The notes under the pieces were generated by a model. The model was given only the letters and a program-made list of their open reading frames with translations. It was not told where the DNA came from and ran no database searches. A DNA stretch of 5,083 nt from an uncultured Ruminococcus sp. (lineage in GTDB: Bacteria > Bacillota > Clostridia > Oscillospirales > Ruminococcaceae), in contig CAMWLD010000190.1 in assembly GCA_947175005.1 (NCBI GenBank), forward strand, positions 1 to 5,083, given 5' to 3'. Below, in pieces: positions 1 to 5,083 of this stretch. The translations under genes were made by a program, and so were the position numbers. Each line of letters begins with the position of its first letter. Positions within the stretch are counted from its first letter, which is position 1.

Positions 1-1
1 G

Positions 2-130
2 TTTAGAATTTCGGTAAATGATTATATTATAGATGTTGGATATGAATATTATCTACATATTTACACTAGTAAAAACTTGTTTGTAAAGCAAGTTGTGATT
101 CCAAAGGAAATAAGCTTGGAGTTATTTTGA
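2..130 (+). CDS. Possible 3' end of an unidentified protein gene (partial)
   Basis: The frame beginning at base 2 stays open for 43 codons and ends in TGA at 128-130, so it may be the C-terminal tail of a gene that starts before the window. The residues end in IPKEISLELF and include an aromatic-rich stretch (GYEYYLHIYTSK), which reads like folded protein rather than random AT-rich translation. No family is recognised and no function is suggested. The DNA is clearly more AT-rich than the housekeeping genes downstream. An open run of this length in such DNA could still arise by chance, so the call is weak. No terminator hairpin with a T-tract is visible after the stop. Confidence 0.35.
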   Translation, partial: FRISVNDYIIDVGYEYYLHIYTSKNLFVKQVVIPKEISLELF

Positions 131-176
131 GTTTTAATTTCTTGAAACACGCTGACTTATGACTCGGAGATGTCTG

Positions 177-195
177 TAGTTAAATATTGTAACTA
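177..195. repeat. Small AT-rich stem-loop
   Basis: TAGTTA (177-182) and TAACTA (190-195) are perfect inverted copies separated by a 7-nt loop. The stem is short and has only one G-C pair. No T-tract follows, so it is not a credible intrinsic terminator. It may be a chance structure. Confidence 0.25.
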
Positions 196-198
196 TGA

Positions 199-378
199 CT
201 TTGGAAAGATCTGCCGTCATTAAGCGCATTTTCCAATTATGCGGAAGAAATAAAAACATATCGAAAATATAAACGTGAAATGATAGATGTGCTGCAATTA
301 CGCAAATGGCACGTGACCCTGTTTTTTAAACCGATATGCATTGCCCGGGATATAGATAAAGTGTTCAGGATAAAATAG
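199..378 (+). other. Start-less open stretch, possible gene relic
   Basis: After a TGA at 196-198 this frame stays open for 59 codons until TAG at 376-378. The translation contains a charged, helix-like run (NYAEEIKTYRKYKREMIDVL) followed by a hydrophobic and basic part, which looks more protein-like than chance. The only in-frame ATG is at 280-282 and it has no Shine-Dalgarno sequence, so an intact gene is unlikely. It could be a remnant of a degraded gene whose 5' part has been lost, or simply a random open frame. No family was recognised. Confidence 0.2.
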
Positions 379-424
379 CCGGTTTTGCGGTAATGCTTAT
401 AATGTTTATCTTTTTGGTTTGGTA

Positions 425-438
425 AATTTATATAAATT
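425..438. repeat. 14-bp perfect AT palindrome
   Basis: AATTTATATAAATT is identical to its own reverse complement and lies about 77 bases upstream of the promoter -35 box at 515. It could be an operator-like site, but a palindrome made only of A and T is fairly likely by chance in DNA this AT-rich. No second copy was seen near the promoter. Confidence 0.25.
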
Positions 439-514
439 GTCATACTCTTTTATGTCGGTTCTTGTGCTGTAACGCTATAATTTTCCCGCTTTATGAAAAT
501 ATACTTTTTAGGAC

Positions 515-544
515 TTGAACTTTTTGACGGAAATATGGTATAAT
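515..544 (+). promoter_or_regulatory. Sigma-A-type promoter with extended -10, for DUF951-prfA
   Basis: A TTGAAC -35 box (515-520) is followed after 18 bp by a perfect TATAAT -10 box (539-544). TG at 536-537 sits one base before the -10, giving the extended form TGGTATAAT. Transcription would start near 551, leaving an AT-rich leader of roughly 67 nt before the DUF951 start codon. This is the best promoter in the window and probably serves DUF951 and prfA, and perhaps the downstream genes by read-through. No operator can be named. Confidence 0.75.
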
Positions 545-601
545 ATACCTATATGCGTTAATTAAGGCAGAATTAATTTTATTGTATAATTTTATTTCAC
601 G

Positions 602-608
602 AAAGGAG
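602..608 (+). promoter_or_regulatory. Ribosome binding site deciding the DUF951 start
   Basis: AAAGGAG lies 9 nt before the ATG at 618. This fixes the start there rather than at the upstream in-frame TTG (582), which precedes this site and has no Shine-Dalgarno sequence of its own. Confidence 0.85.
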
Positions 609-617
609 CGGCGGAAA

Positions 618-818
618 ATGGATATAAAAGTCGGAGATGTGCTTAAAATGAAAAAGCCGCACCCCTGCGGAGATAATAAAATGCTGGTGCTGCGGGCGGG
701 TATGGATTTTAAGCTGCGGTGCGTTGGGTGCGGTCATGAGATAATGGCGGCACGGGGCAAGATCGAAAAAAATGTAAAGCAGATACTGCCCGGGGATAAG
801 CGTGAGGACAGCTTGTAG
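618..818 (+). CDS. DUF951 family small zinc-ribbon-like protein
   Basis: This 66-residue protein matches the pattern of the DUF951 family, small Bacillota proteins of unknown function that are probably cytosolic. Visible family hallmarks are the KMKKPHPCG block (residues 10-18), the RAGMDFKLRCVGCGH block (26-40) and a downstream MAARGKIEK stretch. Cys17, Cys35 and Cys38, with His15 or His40 nearby, could form a metal-binding knuckle; metal binding is inferred from the spacing. As I recall the family, a Trp usually follows the first Cys block (CGxxxW); here the corresponding stretch is DNKMLVL with no Trp. The gene is first after the promoter and is followed by prfA 67 nt later with no terminator between, so the two are probably co-transcribed. 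Family assignment is fairly secure; biochemical role is unknown. Confidence 0.9.
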   Translation: MDIKVGDVLKMKKPHPCGDNKMLVLRAGMDFKLRCVGCGHEIMAARGKIEKNVKQILPGDKREDSL

Positions 819-885
819 AGATGTTTGGTGAAAACGCCGACAGTGAACTTTAAAAAAGAATGACCCTTGAAAGGAATTGATATAA

Positions 886-1956
886 ATGTTTGAAAAGCTG
901 CGGGCTACGGAGGAGCATTTCGAGGATATTTCGGAAAAGCTGACAATGCCCGATATTATAAGTGATAATGAGAAGTACACGGCTTTGATGAAGGAGTATA
1001 AGGCGTTAGAGCCGATAGTTGAGAAATACAGGGAATATGAGGGCTACAGGAAGTCTGAGGCGGAGGCGCTGGAGATAATAGAAGAAAGCGGCGTCGACAA
1101 GGAGATGAAAGAGCTTGCCCGTGAGGAACTTGACGAAGCACGGGCGGGGCAGGAGCGGACGGGAGAAGAACTGAAAGTCCTGCTTATACCCCGTGACCCC
1201 AATGACGACAAGAATGTTGTTATAGAGATAAGGGGCGGCGCAGGCGGCGAGGAGGCAAGCCTTTTTGCGGGGTCGCTGTTCAGAATGTACGGTATGTATG
1301 CCGAGGCGCACAGGTGGAAGATAGATATACTGAATGAGAATGCCACGGAGCTTGGAGGGTATAAGGAGATCTCATTTTCCGTTGAGGGGGCGGGGGCGTA
1401 TTCCCGCTTGAAGTATGAAAGCGGCGTGCACAGGGTGCAGAGAGTTCCCGAGACCGAGTCACAGGGGCGCATTCATACGTCCACGGTAACTGTGGCGGTG
1501 CTGCCAGAGGCTGATGAGATAGAGCTGGAGATAAATCCCGTCGATCTTAAAATAGATGTGTTCAGGGCTTCCGGTGCGGGAGGACAGCACATTAACAAGA
1601 CCGAATCGGCGGTGAGGATAATCCACATTCCCACGGGAACTGTGGTGGAGTGCCAGGACGAGAGAAGCCAGCACAAGAACAAGGACAAGGCTATGAAAAT
1701 TCTCCGTTCGAGGCTTTACGACAGGCTTCTGACGGAGAAGAACGAGAAGATAGCCTCCGACAGGCGTTCGCAGGTGGGCACGGGCAGCCGCTCGGAGAGG
1801 ATTCGCACTTATAATTTCCCCGAAAGCCGTTTGACGGATCACCGTATCGGGCTGACAATTTACAGGCTTGAGAGTATTCTGAACGGCGATCTGGACGAGG
1901 TGATCGACGCTCTTACCACTGCGGACAGGGCGGCGAAGCTGGCGGAGGAAAACTGA
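886..1956 (+). CDS. prfA: Peptide chain release factor 1 (RF1)
   Basis: RF1 reads UAA and UAG stop codons in the ribosomal A site and triggers hydrolysis of the peptidyl-tRNA ester. The 356-residue length is normal for the family. The N-terminal part (about 1-105) is the charged helical domain. The stop-codon recognition tripeptide is at 188-190 (PET, the RF1 PxT type, not the SPF of RF2), in the context [14 protein letters not shown]. The catalytic GGQ is at 232-234 within [15 protein letters not shown], followed by the conserved [14 protein letters not shown] (253-266) and [16 protein letters not shown] (307-322). There is no internal frameshift of the RF2 type. AAAGGA (870-875) lies 10 nt before the ATG. 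RF1 is normally methylated on the GGQ glutamine (Gln234 here) by PrmC, whose gene is often adjacent but is absent from this window. Confidence 0.98.
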   Translation: MFEKLRATEEHFEDISEKLTMPDIISDNEKYTALMKEYKALEPIVEKYREYEGYRKSEAEALEIIEESGVDKEMKELAREELDEARAGQERTGEELKVLLIPRDPNDDKNVVIEIRGGAGGEEASLFAGSLFRMYGMYAEAHRWKIDILNENATELGGYKEISFSVEGAGAYSRLKYESGVHRVQRVPETESQGRIHTSTVTVAVLPEADEIELEINPVDLKIDVFRASGAGGQHINKTESAVRIIHIPTGTVVECQDERSQHKNKDKAMKILRSRLYDRLLTEKNEKIASDRRSQVGTGSRSERIRTYNFPESRLTDHRIGLTIYRLESILNGDLDEVIDALTTADRAAKLAEEN

Positions 1957-2078
1957 CAGTTAAACAGTCCGGCGGGTTCTTGTATGCTGTGTGATGTGCG
2001 CATTTATCAATATTTATAATTGAGGTATCGGGTTAAAGATTTTATGCAAAAAATATAGATAAATAAAGGAAACAAATA

Positions 2079-2582
2079 ATGGAATTTACAACAAAAGATC
2101 TGATACTGCGGACTGTAACCGAAAACGATATTGACGAGGTAGCCAGAATGTGGGAATATCCCCATGAAACAACGGTCGAAAAAGCATACGAGGCATTAAA
2201 ATATATGGAAAATACTCACAGAAAAAATCGTCCGAAAGCAATTTGCCATTTATGCTTAGGCGTATTTTTAAAGGAACAGCCCGATGTGATAATAGGCTGG
2301 TGCGGATTGGACGGCGAAGCCGAAATGGGTAAAACGGTTCTTTTTTACATGATAGATCAAAAATACCGAAACCGTGGCTATGCAACGCAATGTGCTGTCC
2401 AACTGATAAATTATGCGTTTGAAGATATGGGGTATGACATAATTTACGGAGGGTGCGCAAGGGATAATGCAGGGTCTTATAGGGTAATGCAAAAGGCAGG
2501 AATGATACAAAATGGCTTTTATGAAAACGGTGATTATATTTTTTCGATAGACAGTGACGGGTTTTTAAACCTGAAAAAATAA
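2079..2582 (+). CDS. GNAT-family N-acetyltransferase (RimJ/RimL-like)
   Basis: This 167-residue protein has the layout of RimJ/RimL-type GNAT enzymes, which transfer acetyl from acetyl-CoA to an amine such as a protein N-terminus, small molecule or antibiotic. The N-terminal strand LILRTVTENDIDEVARMW (8-25) is typical. The acetyl-CoA pyrophosphate-binding motif is R97-x-x-G100-x-A102 in YRNRGYATQ. The C-terminal signature ARDNAGSYRVMQKAGM (127-142) matches the NxxSxxVMxKxGM pattern. The substrate cannot be told from sequence. AAAGGA (2065-2070) is 8 nt before the ATG. By hand count the gene is about 40% GC over 2101-2580, whereas sampled lines of prfA run from 42% to 65%. This difference and its place between prfA and sua5 suggest later acquisition. 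It has a 122-nt upstream gap, so it may have its own promoter, but none was convincingly identified. Confidence 0.93.
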   Translation: MEFTTKDLILRTVTENDIDEVARMWEYPHETTVEKAYEALKYMENTHRKNRPKAICHLCLGVFLKEQPDVIIGWCGLDGEAEMGKTVLFYMIDQKYRNRGYATQCAVQLINYAFEDMGYDIIYGGCARDNAGSYRVMQKAGMIQNGFYENGDYIFSIDSDGFLNLKK

Positions 2583-2635
2583 ATTTTATTTACCGCTTTT
2601 CGGAAAACAGCAGGGGTATGTTAATAACATTAACT

Positions 2636-2673
2636 AAAAAATGGAGTACAATATAAAAAATGGAATACAATAC
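2636..2673 (+). repeat. 19-bp imperfect tandem duplication over the sua5 start
   Basis: Two adjacent 19-bp units (2636-2654 and 2655-2673) match at 17 of 19 positions. Both have the form AAAAAATGGRGTACAATA-like, each carrying an ATG: at 2641 in the first unit and 2660 in the second. Only the second ATG opens sua5. The first reads 16 codons out of frame and stops at TGA (2689-2691). The GGAG of the first unit (2643-2646) is the closest Shine-Dalgarno-like sequence to the sua5 ATG, 13 nt upstream, a rather long spacing. See the findings for the interpretation. Confidence 0.85.
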
Positions 2674-3709
2674 AAAAATATTATCCTCTGACGTGGAGGG
2701 GATAAGGGCGGCAGCGGAGATACTTAAAAAAGGCGAGGTAGTTGCCATACCCACGGAAACGGTCTACGGACTGGCGGCAAACGCTCTTGACAGTGAGGCT
2801 GTTAAAAGGATTTTTGCGGCTAAGGGCAGACCGGGGGATAATCCGCTGATCGTTCATATTTCGGGGAAGCCTGACATATATAAATATGCAAGGGAAGTTC
2901 CGAAGGCGGCAGAGATACTGGCAGAGGCATTCTGGCCGGGGCCTGTTACCATGGTGATGAAAAAGGCGGATATTATTCCTTTTGAGACCAGCGGTGGACT
3001 GGACACGGTGGGGATAAGATTTCCCGCTCACAAGGCGGCAAGGGCGATAATTGAAGAGTGCGGTTTTCCATTGGCTGCGCCCTCGGCGAATTTATCGGGA
3101 AGTCCAAGTCCTACAAGGTTTTCTCATGTAATGGCGGATATGAACGGGCGTATCCCAGGGGCGGTGGACGGATTGGACTGCGCTGTGGGGGTTGAGTCCA
3201 CGGTGGTTTGCTTTGAGGGGGATAATGATGTGCGGATCCTGCGGCCGGGGTTTGTTTCAAAAGAGGATATTGAGGCTTTGACGGGGATAGGCAAGGTCAT
3301 CTGCGACAGGGGGGTCACGGAGAGGATAAACGAGGGTGAACGGGTCATGTCCCCGGGAATGAAATACAGGCATTATTCCCCGAAAGCGGCGGTAACTCTT
3401 ATTGAGGGAAGCGCCGAGGCGCTGGCGGAGTTTATGGAAAATACGGACGGCAATATGGGCGGCACTATTGACAGCAAGGTCTGTGCCATGATATTTGACG
3501 GAGATGAAGAGGTATTTCGGGGAAAAAATTACATAACCTACGGTTATACGTCCGAGGAACAGGCAAGGCAGGTTTTCGACTGCCTGCGGCGGGTGGATGA
3601 TGAGGGTTATGAAAAGGTATATGTACGTTCGCCGAGGCGTGACGGCGTGGGACTGGCGGTGTATAACCGCTTGCTGCGAGCGGCGGGGTTTGAGGTGATA
3701 TTGCTGTGA
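2660..3709 (+). CDS. sua5: L-threonylcarbamoyladenylate synthase, Sua5 type
   Basis: Sua5 (TsaC2) makes threonylcarbamoyl-AMP from threonine, bicarbonate and ATP in the cytosol. TsaD and its partners then transfer the group to A37 of ANN-decoding tRNAs (t6A). At 349 residues it is the long, two-domain Sua5 form rather than short TsaC. The YrdC-type catalytic domain spans about 10-200: PTETVYGL (31-38), KGRPGDNPLIVH (55-66, with the KxR pair Lys55/Arg57), WPGPVT (92-97), APSANLSG (140-147), VESTVV (178-183) and ILRPG (193-197). The linker SPGMKYRHYSP (231-241) is the conserved loop that closes over the active site in Sua5 proteins, and a C-terminal Sua5 domain (about 245-349) ends in GLAVYNRLLRAAG. 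The start is chosen by homology of the N-terminus; its ribosome binding site is poor and lies in a local duplication. It overlaps coaE by 4 nt. Confidence 0.97.
   Translation: MEYNTKILSSDVEGIRAAAEILKKGEVVAIPTETVYGLAANALDSEAVKRIFAAKGRPGDNPLIVHISGKPDIYKYAREVPKAAEILAEAFWPGPVTMVMKKADIIPFETSGGLDTVGIRFPAHKAARAIIEECGFPLAAPSANLSGSPSPTRFSHVMADMNGRIPGAVDGLDCAVGVESTVVCFEGDNDVRILRPGFVSKEDIEALTGIGKVICDRGVTERINEGERVMSPGMKYRHYSPKAAVTLIEGSAEALAEFMENTDGNMGGTIDSKVCAMIFDGDEEVFRGKNYITYGYTSEEQARQVFDCLRRVDDEGYEKVYVRSPRRDGVGLAVYNRLLRAAGFEVILL
3692..3698 (+). promoter_or_regulatory. Ribosome binding site for coaE, inside sua5
   Basis: GAGGTGA lies in the last codons of sua5, 7 nt before the GTG at 3706 and 16 nt before the in-frame ATG at 3715. 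The spacing favours the GTG start, which overlaps the sua5 TGA and points to translational coupling. Confidence 0.7.
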
Positions 3710-4353
3710 GCACTATGAGCGTGACGAACCCGAGACCCCATGTAATAGGGCTTACAGGTCAGAGCGGCGGAGGCAAATCCACGGTGAGCGGGGTATTTGC
3801 CGAACACGGCTTTGAGGTGATAGACGCCGACAAGGTGGCAAGGGAAGTGGTGGTAAGGGGGTCGCCCTGTCTTAAAGAATTATCCGAGGCTTTCGGGCGG
3901 GAGATAATTCTGCCTGACGGAACGCTTGACAGGAAGCGCCTGGGAGAGATAGTTTTTTACGACAGGGAGAGCTTGCAGCAGCTGGACGGGATAATGTACC
4001 CTTACATTATTTTCCGTATCACTTTAAAGATCGACAGCCTGCGGGAGCGGGGGGCAAGGTTTATTTTACTGGACGCGCCTACCTTATTTGAGGCGGGGGC
4101 GGACGACCTTTGCGAGGTCATAATAAGCGTTACCGCCCGTGAAGAAATAAGGCTCGGGCGGATAACCGAGCGGGACGGAATTACGGAGGAAATGGCGAAA
4201 AAGAGATTTTCCTCCCAGCTTTCCGAGGAGTTTTTTAAGGCTCATTCGGATCATATAATAGAAAACAACGGCAGCAGAGAAGAGCTTATTCAAAAGGCTG
4301 CGGAGACTGCGGACAAGATAAAGGAGTATTATGGCAAATGCGATACAGAGTGA
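3706..4353 (+). CDS. coaE: Dephospho-CoA kinase
   Basis: CoaE phosphorylates the 3'-hydroxyl of dephospho-CoA with ATP, the last step of coenzyme A synthesis, in the cytosol. The 215 residues fit the family. The P-loop GQSGGGKST is at 18-26 with Lys24 as the nucleotide-binding lysine. VIDADKVAREVV (38-49) carries the substrate-side acidic residues, LLDAPTLFEAG (121-131) is the family's PLLFE region, and RITERDGIT (152-160) starts the lid, followed by the KRFSSQ (166-171) and SDHIIENNGS (181-190) signatures. A conserved His-Pro in the CoA-binding helical region appears here as Tyr98-Pro99 (IMYPYI). The GTG start overlaps the sua5 stop (GTGA), and the 3' end overlaps the next gene by 23 nt, so all three genes are probably translated from one mRNA. 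An ATG start three codons in is the alternative. Confidence 0.96.
   Translation: MSTMSVTNPRPHVIGLTGQSGGGKSTVSGVFAEHGFEVIDADKVAREVVVRGSPCLKELSEAFGREIILPDGTLDRKRLGEIVFYDRESLQQLDGIMYPYIIFRITLKIDSLRERGARFILLDAPTLFEAGADDLCEVIISVTAREEIRLGRITERDGITEEMAKKRFSSQLSEEFFKAHSDHIIENNGSREELIQKAAETADKIKEYYGKCDTE
4320..4326 (+). promoter_or_regulatory. Ribosome binding site for the lytic transglycosylase, inside coaE
   Basis: AAAGGAG sits within coaE, only 4 nt before the ATG at 4331. The spacing is short, but the later in-frame ATGs (4364 and 4373) have no properly spaced site: GAGGGG is a single base from the ATG at 4373. The 4331 start is therefore preferred. Confidence 0.65.
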
Positions 4354-4948
4354 GCCCCGTAAAATGAGGGGTATGTCTGCCAAAACCCAAAGGCGCAGAC
4401 GGAAAGGGATATTGCCCGGGATAATTATAATGGGTCTGCTTATAATAGGAGTTCTGGAGCTTCCCGAGATAAGCCGTGATTATATATATCCAAGGAAATA
4501 TTCCGAGCAGGTGAGTATGTGCAGCAAGCGCTACGGCGTGGACGAGCGGCTTATTTATGCGGTGATAAAGACCGAAAGCGGTTTTGACCCCAATGCCTGT
4601 TCCGATGTGGGGGCGAGGGGGCTTATGCAGCTTATGGAGGACGCTTACGACTGGGTAGGCTACCGCATGGAGGACGATCGGGAGATAAGCTATGATTATA
4701 TGTATGTTCCCGAATACAATATCGAATACGGGACGTATTTATTAAAGCTTCTCTGCGAGGAATACGGAGACGAGCGGACGGCGCTGGCGGCTTACCATTC
4801 GGGGCGCGGGACGGTGAACGGCTGGCTGGAAAACAGCGAGTACAGCTCCGACGGAAAGGTCCTGGACAAGATACCCTCGGCGGTCACTGCGCACTATGTT
4901 GACAAGGTCATGAGGGCATATGAAGCTTATAAGAATTTGTATGACTAA
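4331..4948 (+). CDS. Membrane-anchored lytic transglycosylase, SLT domain (GH23-like)
   Basis: This 205-residue protein has a basic N-terminus (RRRRK at 21-25), one hydrophobic segment (about 27-43, IIIMGLLIIGVLEL) and an outside catalytic domain, so it is probably a signal-anchored, N-in protein facing the cell wall. Lytic transglycosylases cleave the MurNAc-GlcNAc bond of peptidoglycan to give 1,6-anhydroMurNAc ends. The domain (about 58-200) shows IYAVIKTESGFDPNA (75-89) with Glu82 as the likely catalytic acid, GARGLMQLM (94-102), NIEYGTYLL (130-138), ALAAYHSGRGTVNGWL (151-166) and IPSAVTAHYVDKV (181-193). The usual AYNAG motif reads AYHSG here (residues 154-158). It starts inside coaE with a 23-nt overlap, so it is probably co-transcribed. 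It might act in cell wall remodelling, sporulation or secretion assembly; sequence does not decide. Spore-specific motifs were not seen. Confidence 0.92.
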   Translation: MANAIQSEPRKMRGMSAKTQRRRRKGILPGIIIMGLLIIGVLELPEISRDYIYPRKYSEQVSMCSKRYGVDERLIYAVIKTESGFDPNACSDVGARGLMQLMEDAYDWVGYRMEDDREISYDYMYVPEYNIEYGTYLLKLLCEEYGDERTALAAYHSGRGTVNGWLENSEYSSDGKVLDKIPSAVTAHYVDKVMRAYEAYKNLYD

Positions 4949-4984
4949 AGGCAGATCTAAAGAAATCAAGTCAACACCAATAAT

Positions 4985-5014
4985 TTAGAAAATTCAAATA
5001 TTATAAAATTCTAA
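4985..5014. repeat. Weak inverted repeat upstream of the last gene
   Basis: TTAGAA (4985-4990) and TTCTAA (5009-5014) are inverted copies separated by 18 nt of AT-rich sequence that includes -10-like hexamers (TATTAT 4999-5004, TATAAA 5003-5008). No -35 box was found at the right distance. The site could be an operator over a promoter for the 5032 gene, but the arms are short and the composition makes chance likely. Confidence 0.2.
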
Positions 5015-5021
5015 CAGGAGG
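5015..5021 (+). promoter_or_regulatory. Strong ribosome binding site for the 5032 gene
   Basis: AGGAGGT is a near-perfect anti-16S match and ends 10 nt before the ATG at 5032. It is the strongest Shine-Dalgarno sequence in the window, which suggests a well-translated product. Confidence 0.9.
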
Positions 5022-5031
5022 TCAAATAATT

Positions 5032-5083
5032 ATGGCAAAAAAATCAGAGGGAAAGAAGCTTTCAGAGGAGCTTCTGAGCAACC
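5032..5083 (+). CDS. 5' end of an unidentified gene, possibly an M18 aminopeptidase (partial)
   Basis: An ATG with a very good ribosome binding site opens a frame of 17 codons that continues past the window edge: MAKKSEGKKLSEELLSN. The short, Lys/Glu-rich start resembles N-termini of clostridial M18-family (aspartyl-type metallo-) aminopeptidases, as I recall them, but 17 residues are not enough to assign a family. That it is a real gene is much more certain than its function. The 83-nt AT-rich gap before it has no clear terminator, so it may continue the operon or start a new transcript. Confidence 0.8.
   Translation, partial: MAKKSEGKKLSEELLSN

Larger units (their letters stand above)
131..514. 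other. AT-rich stretch without a convincing gene
   Basis: This stretch lies between the possible gene tail and the promoter of the DUF951-prfA transcript. It contains one start-less open frame (199-378), a small stem-loop (177-195) and a 14-bp AT palindrome (425-438). Perfect TATAAT hexamers occur at 398-403 and 476-481, but neither has a convincing -35 box at the right distance. A minus-strand frame at 237-443 has no good ribosome binding site and no recognisable motif, so it is not called. No tRNA, riboswitch or strong terminator was seen. Confidence 0.6.

Noticed and set aside
237..443. Minus-strand open frame of 68 codons
   Set aside because: No properly spaced ribosome binding site, no recognisable motif, Tyr/Ile/His-rich composition typical of chance frames in AT-rich DNA, and it overlaps a more protein-like + strand frame.
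398..481. TATAAT hexamers at 398-403 and 476-481
   Set aside because: No -35 box at 16-18 bp spacing and no extended -10 TG; common by chance in this AT-rich stretch.
585..590. Second TATAAT in the DUF951 leader
   Set aside because: The sequence at the -35 distance (about 562-567, TTAAGG) is poor and the site lies downstream of a much better promoter.
582..617. Upstream TTG start for the DUF951 gene
   Set aside because: TTG at 582 has no Shine-Dalgarno sequence and would put the clear AAAGGAG (602-608) inside the gene; the family N-terminus fits the ATG at 618.
956..1842. Several minus-strand open frames across prfA, and similar ones across sua5, coaE and the transglycosylase
   Set aside because: They lie opposite genes with unambiguous family motifs, show low-complexity Ser/Pro/Arg translations and lack ribosome binding sites.
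1951..1961. AACTGACAGTT palindrome at the end of prfA
   Set aside because: Perfect but only an 11-bp palindrome with a single central base, so it cannot form a hairpin, and it overlaps the stop codon region by coincidence.
2015..2059. Possible promoter for the acetyltransferase (TATAAT at 2015-2020; TTGAGG at 2020-2025)
   Set aside because: The TATAAT has no good -35 and the TTGAGG has no -10 at proper spacing (candidates give 14-15 or 28 bp). A promoter is plausible here but cannot be placed.
2588..2606. Possible terminator after the acetyltransferase
   Set aside because: The stem is only CCG/CGG with a CTTTT loop, extended by a few A-T pairs across a mismatch, and is not followed by a T-tract; too weak to call.

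Overview
The window looks like chromosomal DNA from a Gram-positive clostridium, most plausibly an Oscillospiraceae/Ruminococcus-like gut or rumen anaerobe. The evidence is a DUF951 zinc-ribbon-like protein (a Bacillota family), long Sua5-type proteins, AGGAGG-type ribosome binding sites, heavy use of ATA (Ile) and AGG (Arg) codons, and moderately GC-rich genes separated by very AT-rich gaps. The taxonomic call is an inference from these traits, not from a database match. All convincing genes lie on the + strand.

Layout. Positions 1-514 are AT-rich and hold no convincing complete gene. There is a possible 3' end of a gene (2-130) and a start-less open stretch (199-378) that may be a decayed gene. 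A good sigma-A promoter with an extended -10 (515-544) then drives a small DUF951 gene (618-818) and prfA, encoding release factor 1 (886-1956). A GNAT acetyltransferase of visibly lower GC (2079-2582) sits between prfA and sua5, and no prmC (the RF1 methyltransferase gene often found beside prfA) is present. Next is a tightly packed block: sua5/tsaC for tRNA t6A synthesis (2660-3709), coaE for the last step of CoA synthesis (3706-4353, 4-nt overlap), and a small membrane-anchored lytic transglycosylase (4331-4948, 23-nt overlap). After an 83-nt gap, a new gene starts at 5032 with a near-perfect ribosome binding site and runs off the window.

How the genes relate. RF1 and Sua5 both serve translation: stop-codon reading and modification of A37 in ANN-decoding tRNAs. 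CoaE and the transglycosylase share the transcript and probably translational coupling rather than a pathway. No strong intrinsic terminator is visible between 618 and 5083, so one long operon, possibly with internal promoters, is the simplest reading.

I found no CRISPR array, insertion sequence, tRNA, rRNA or recognisable new defence or biosynthetic system. The window is mostly ordinary housekeeping DNA. The most unusual local structure is a 19-bp imperfect tandem duplication covering the sua5 start codon (2636-2673). It leaves an out-of-frame ATG and a GGAG upstream of the real start.
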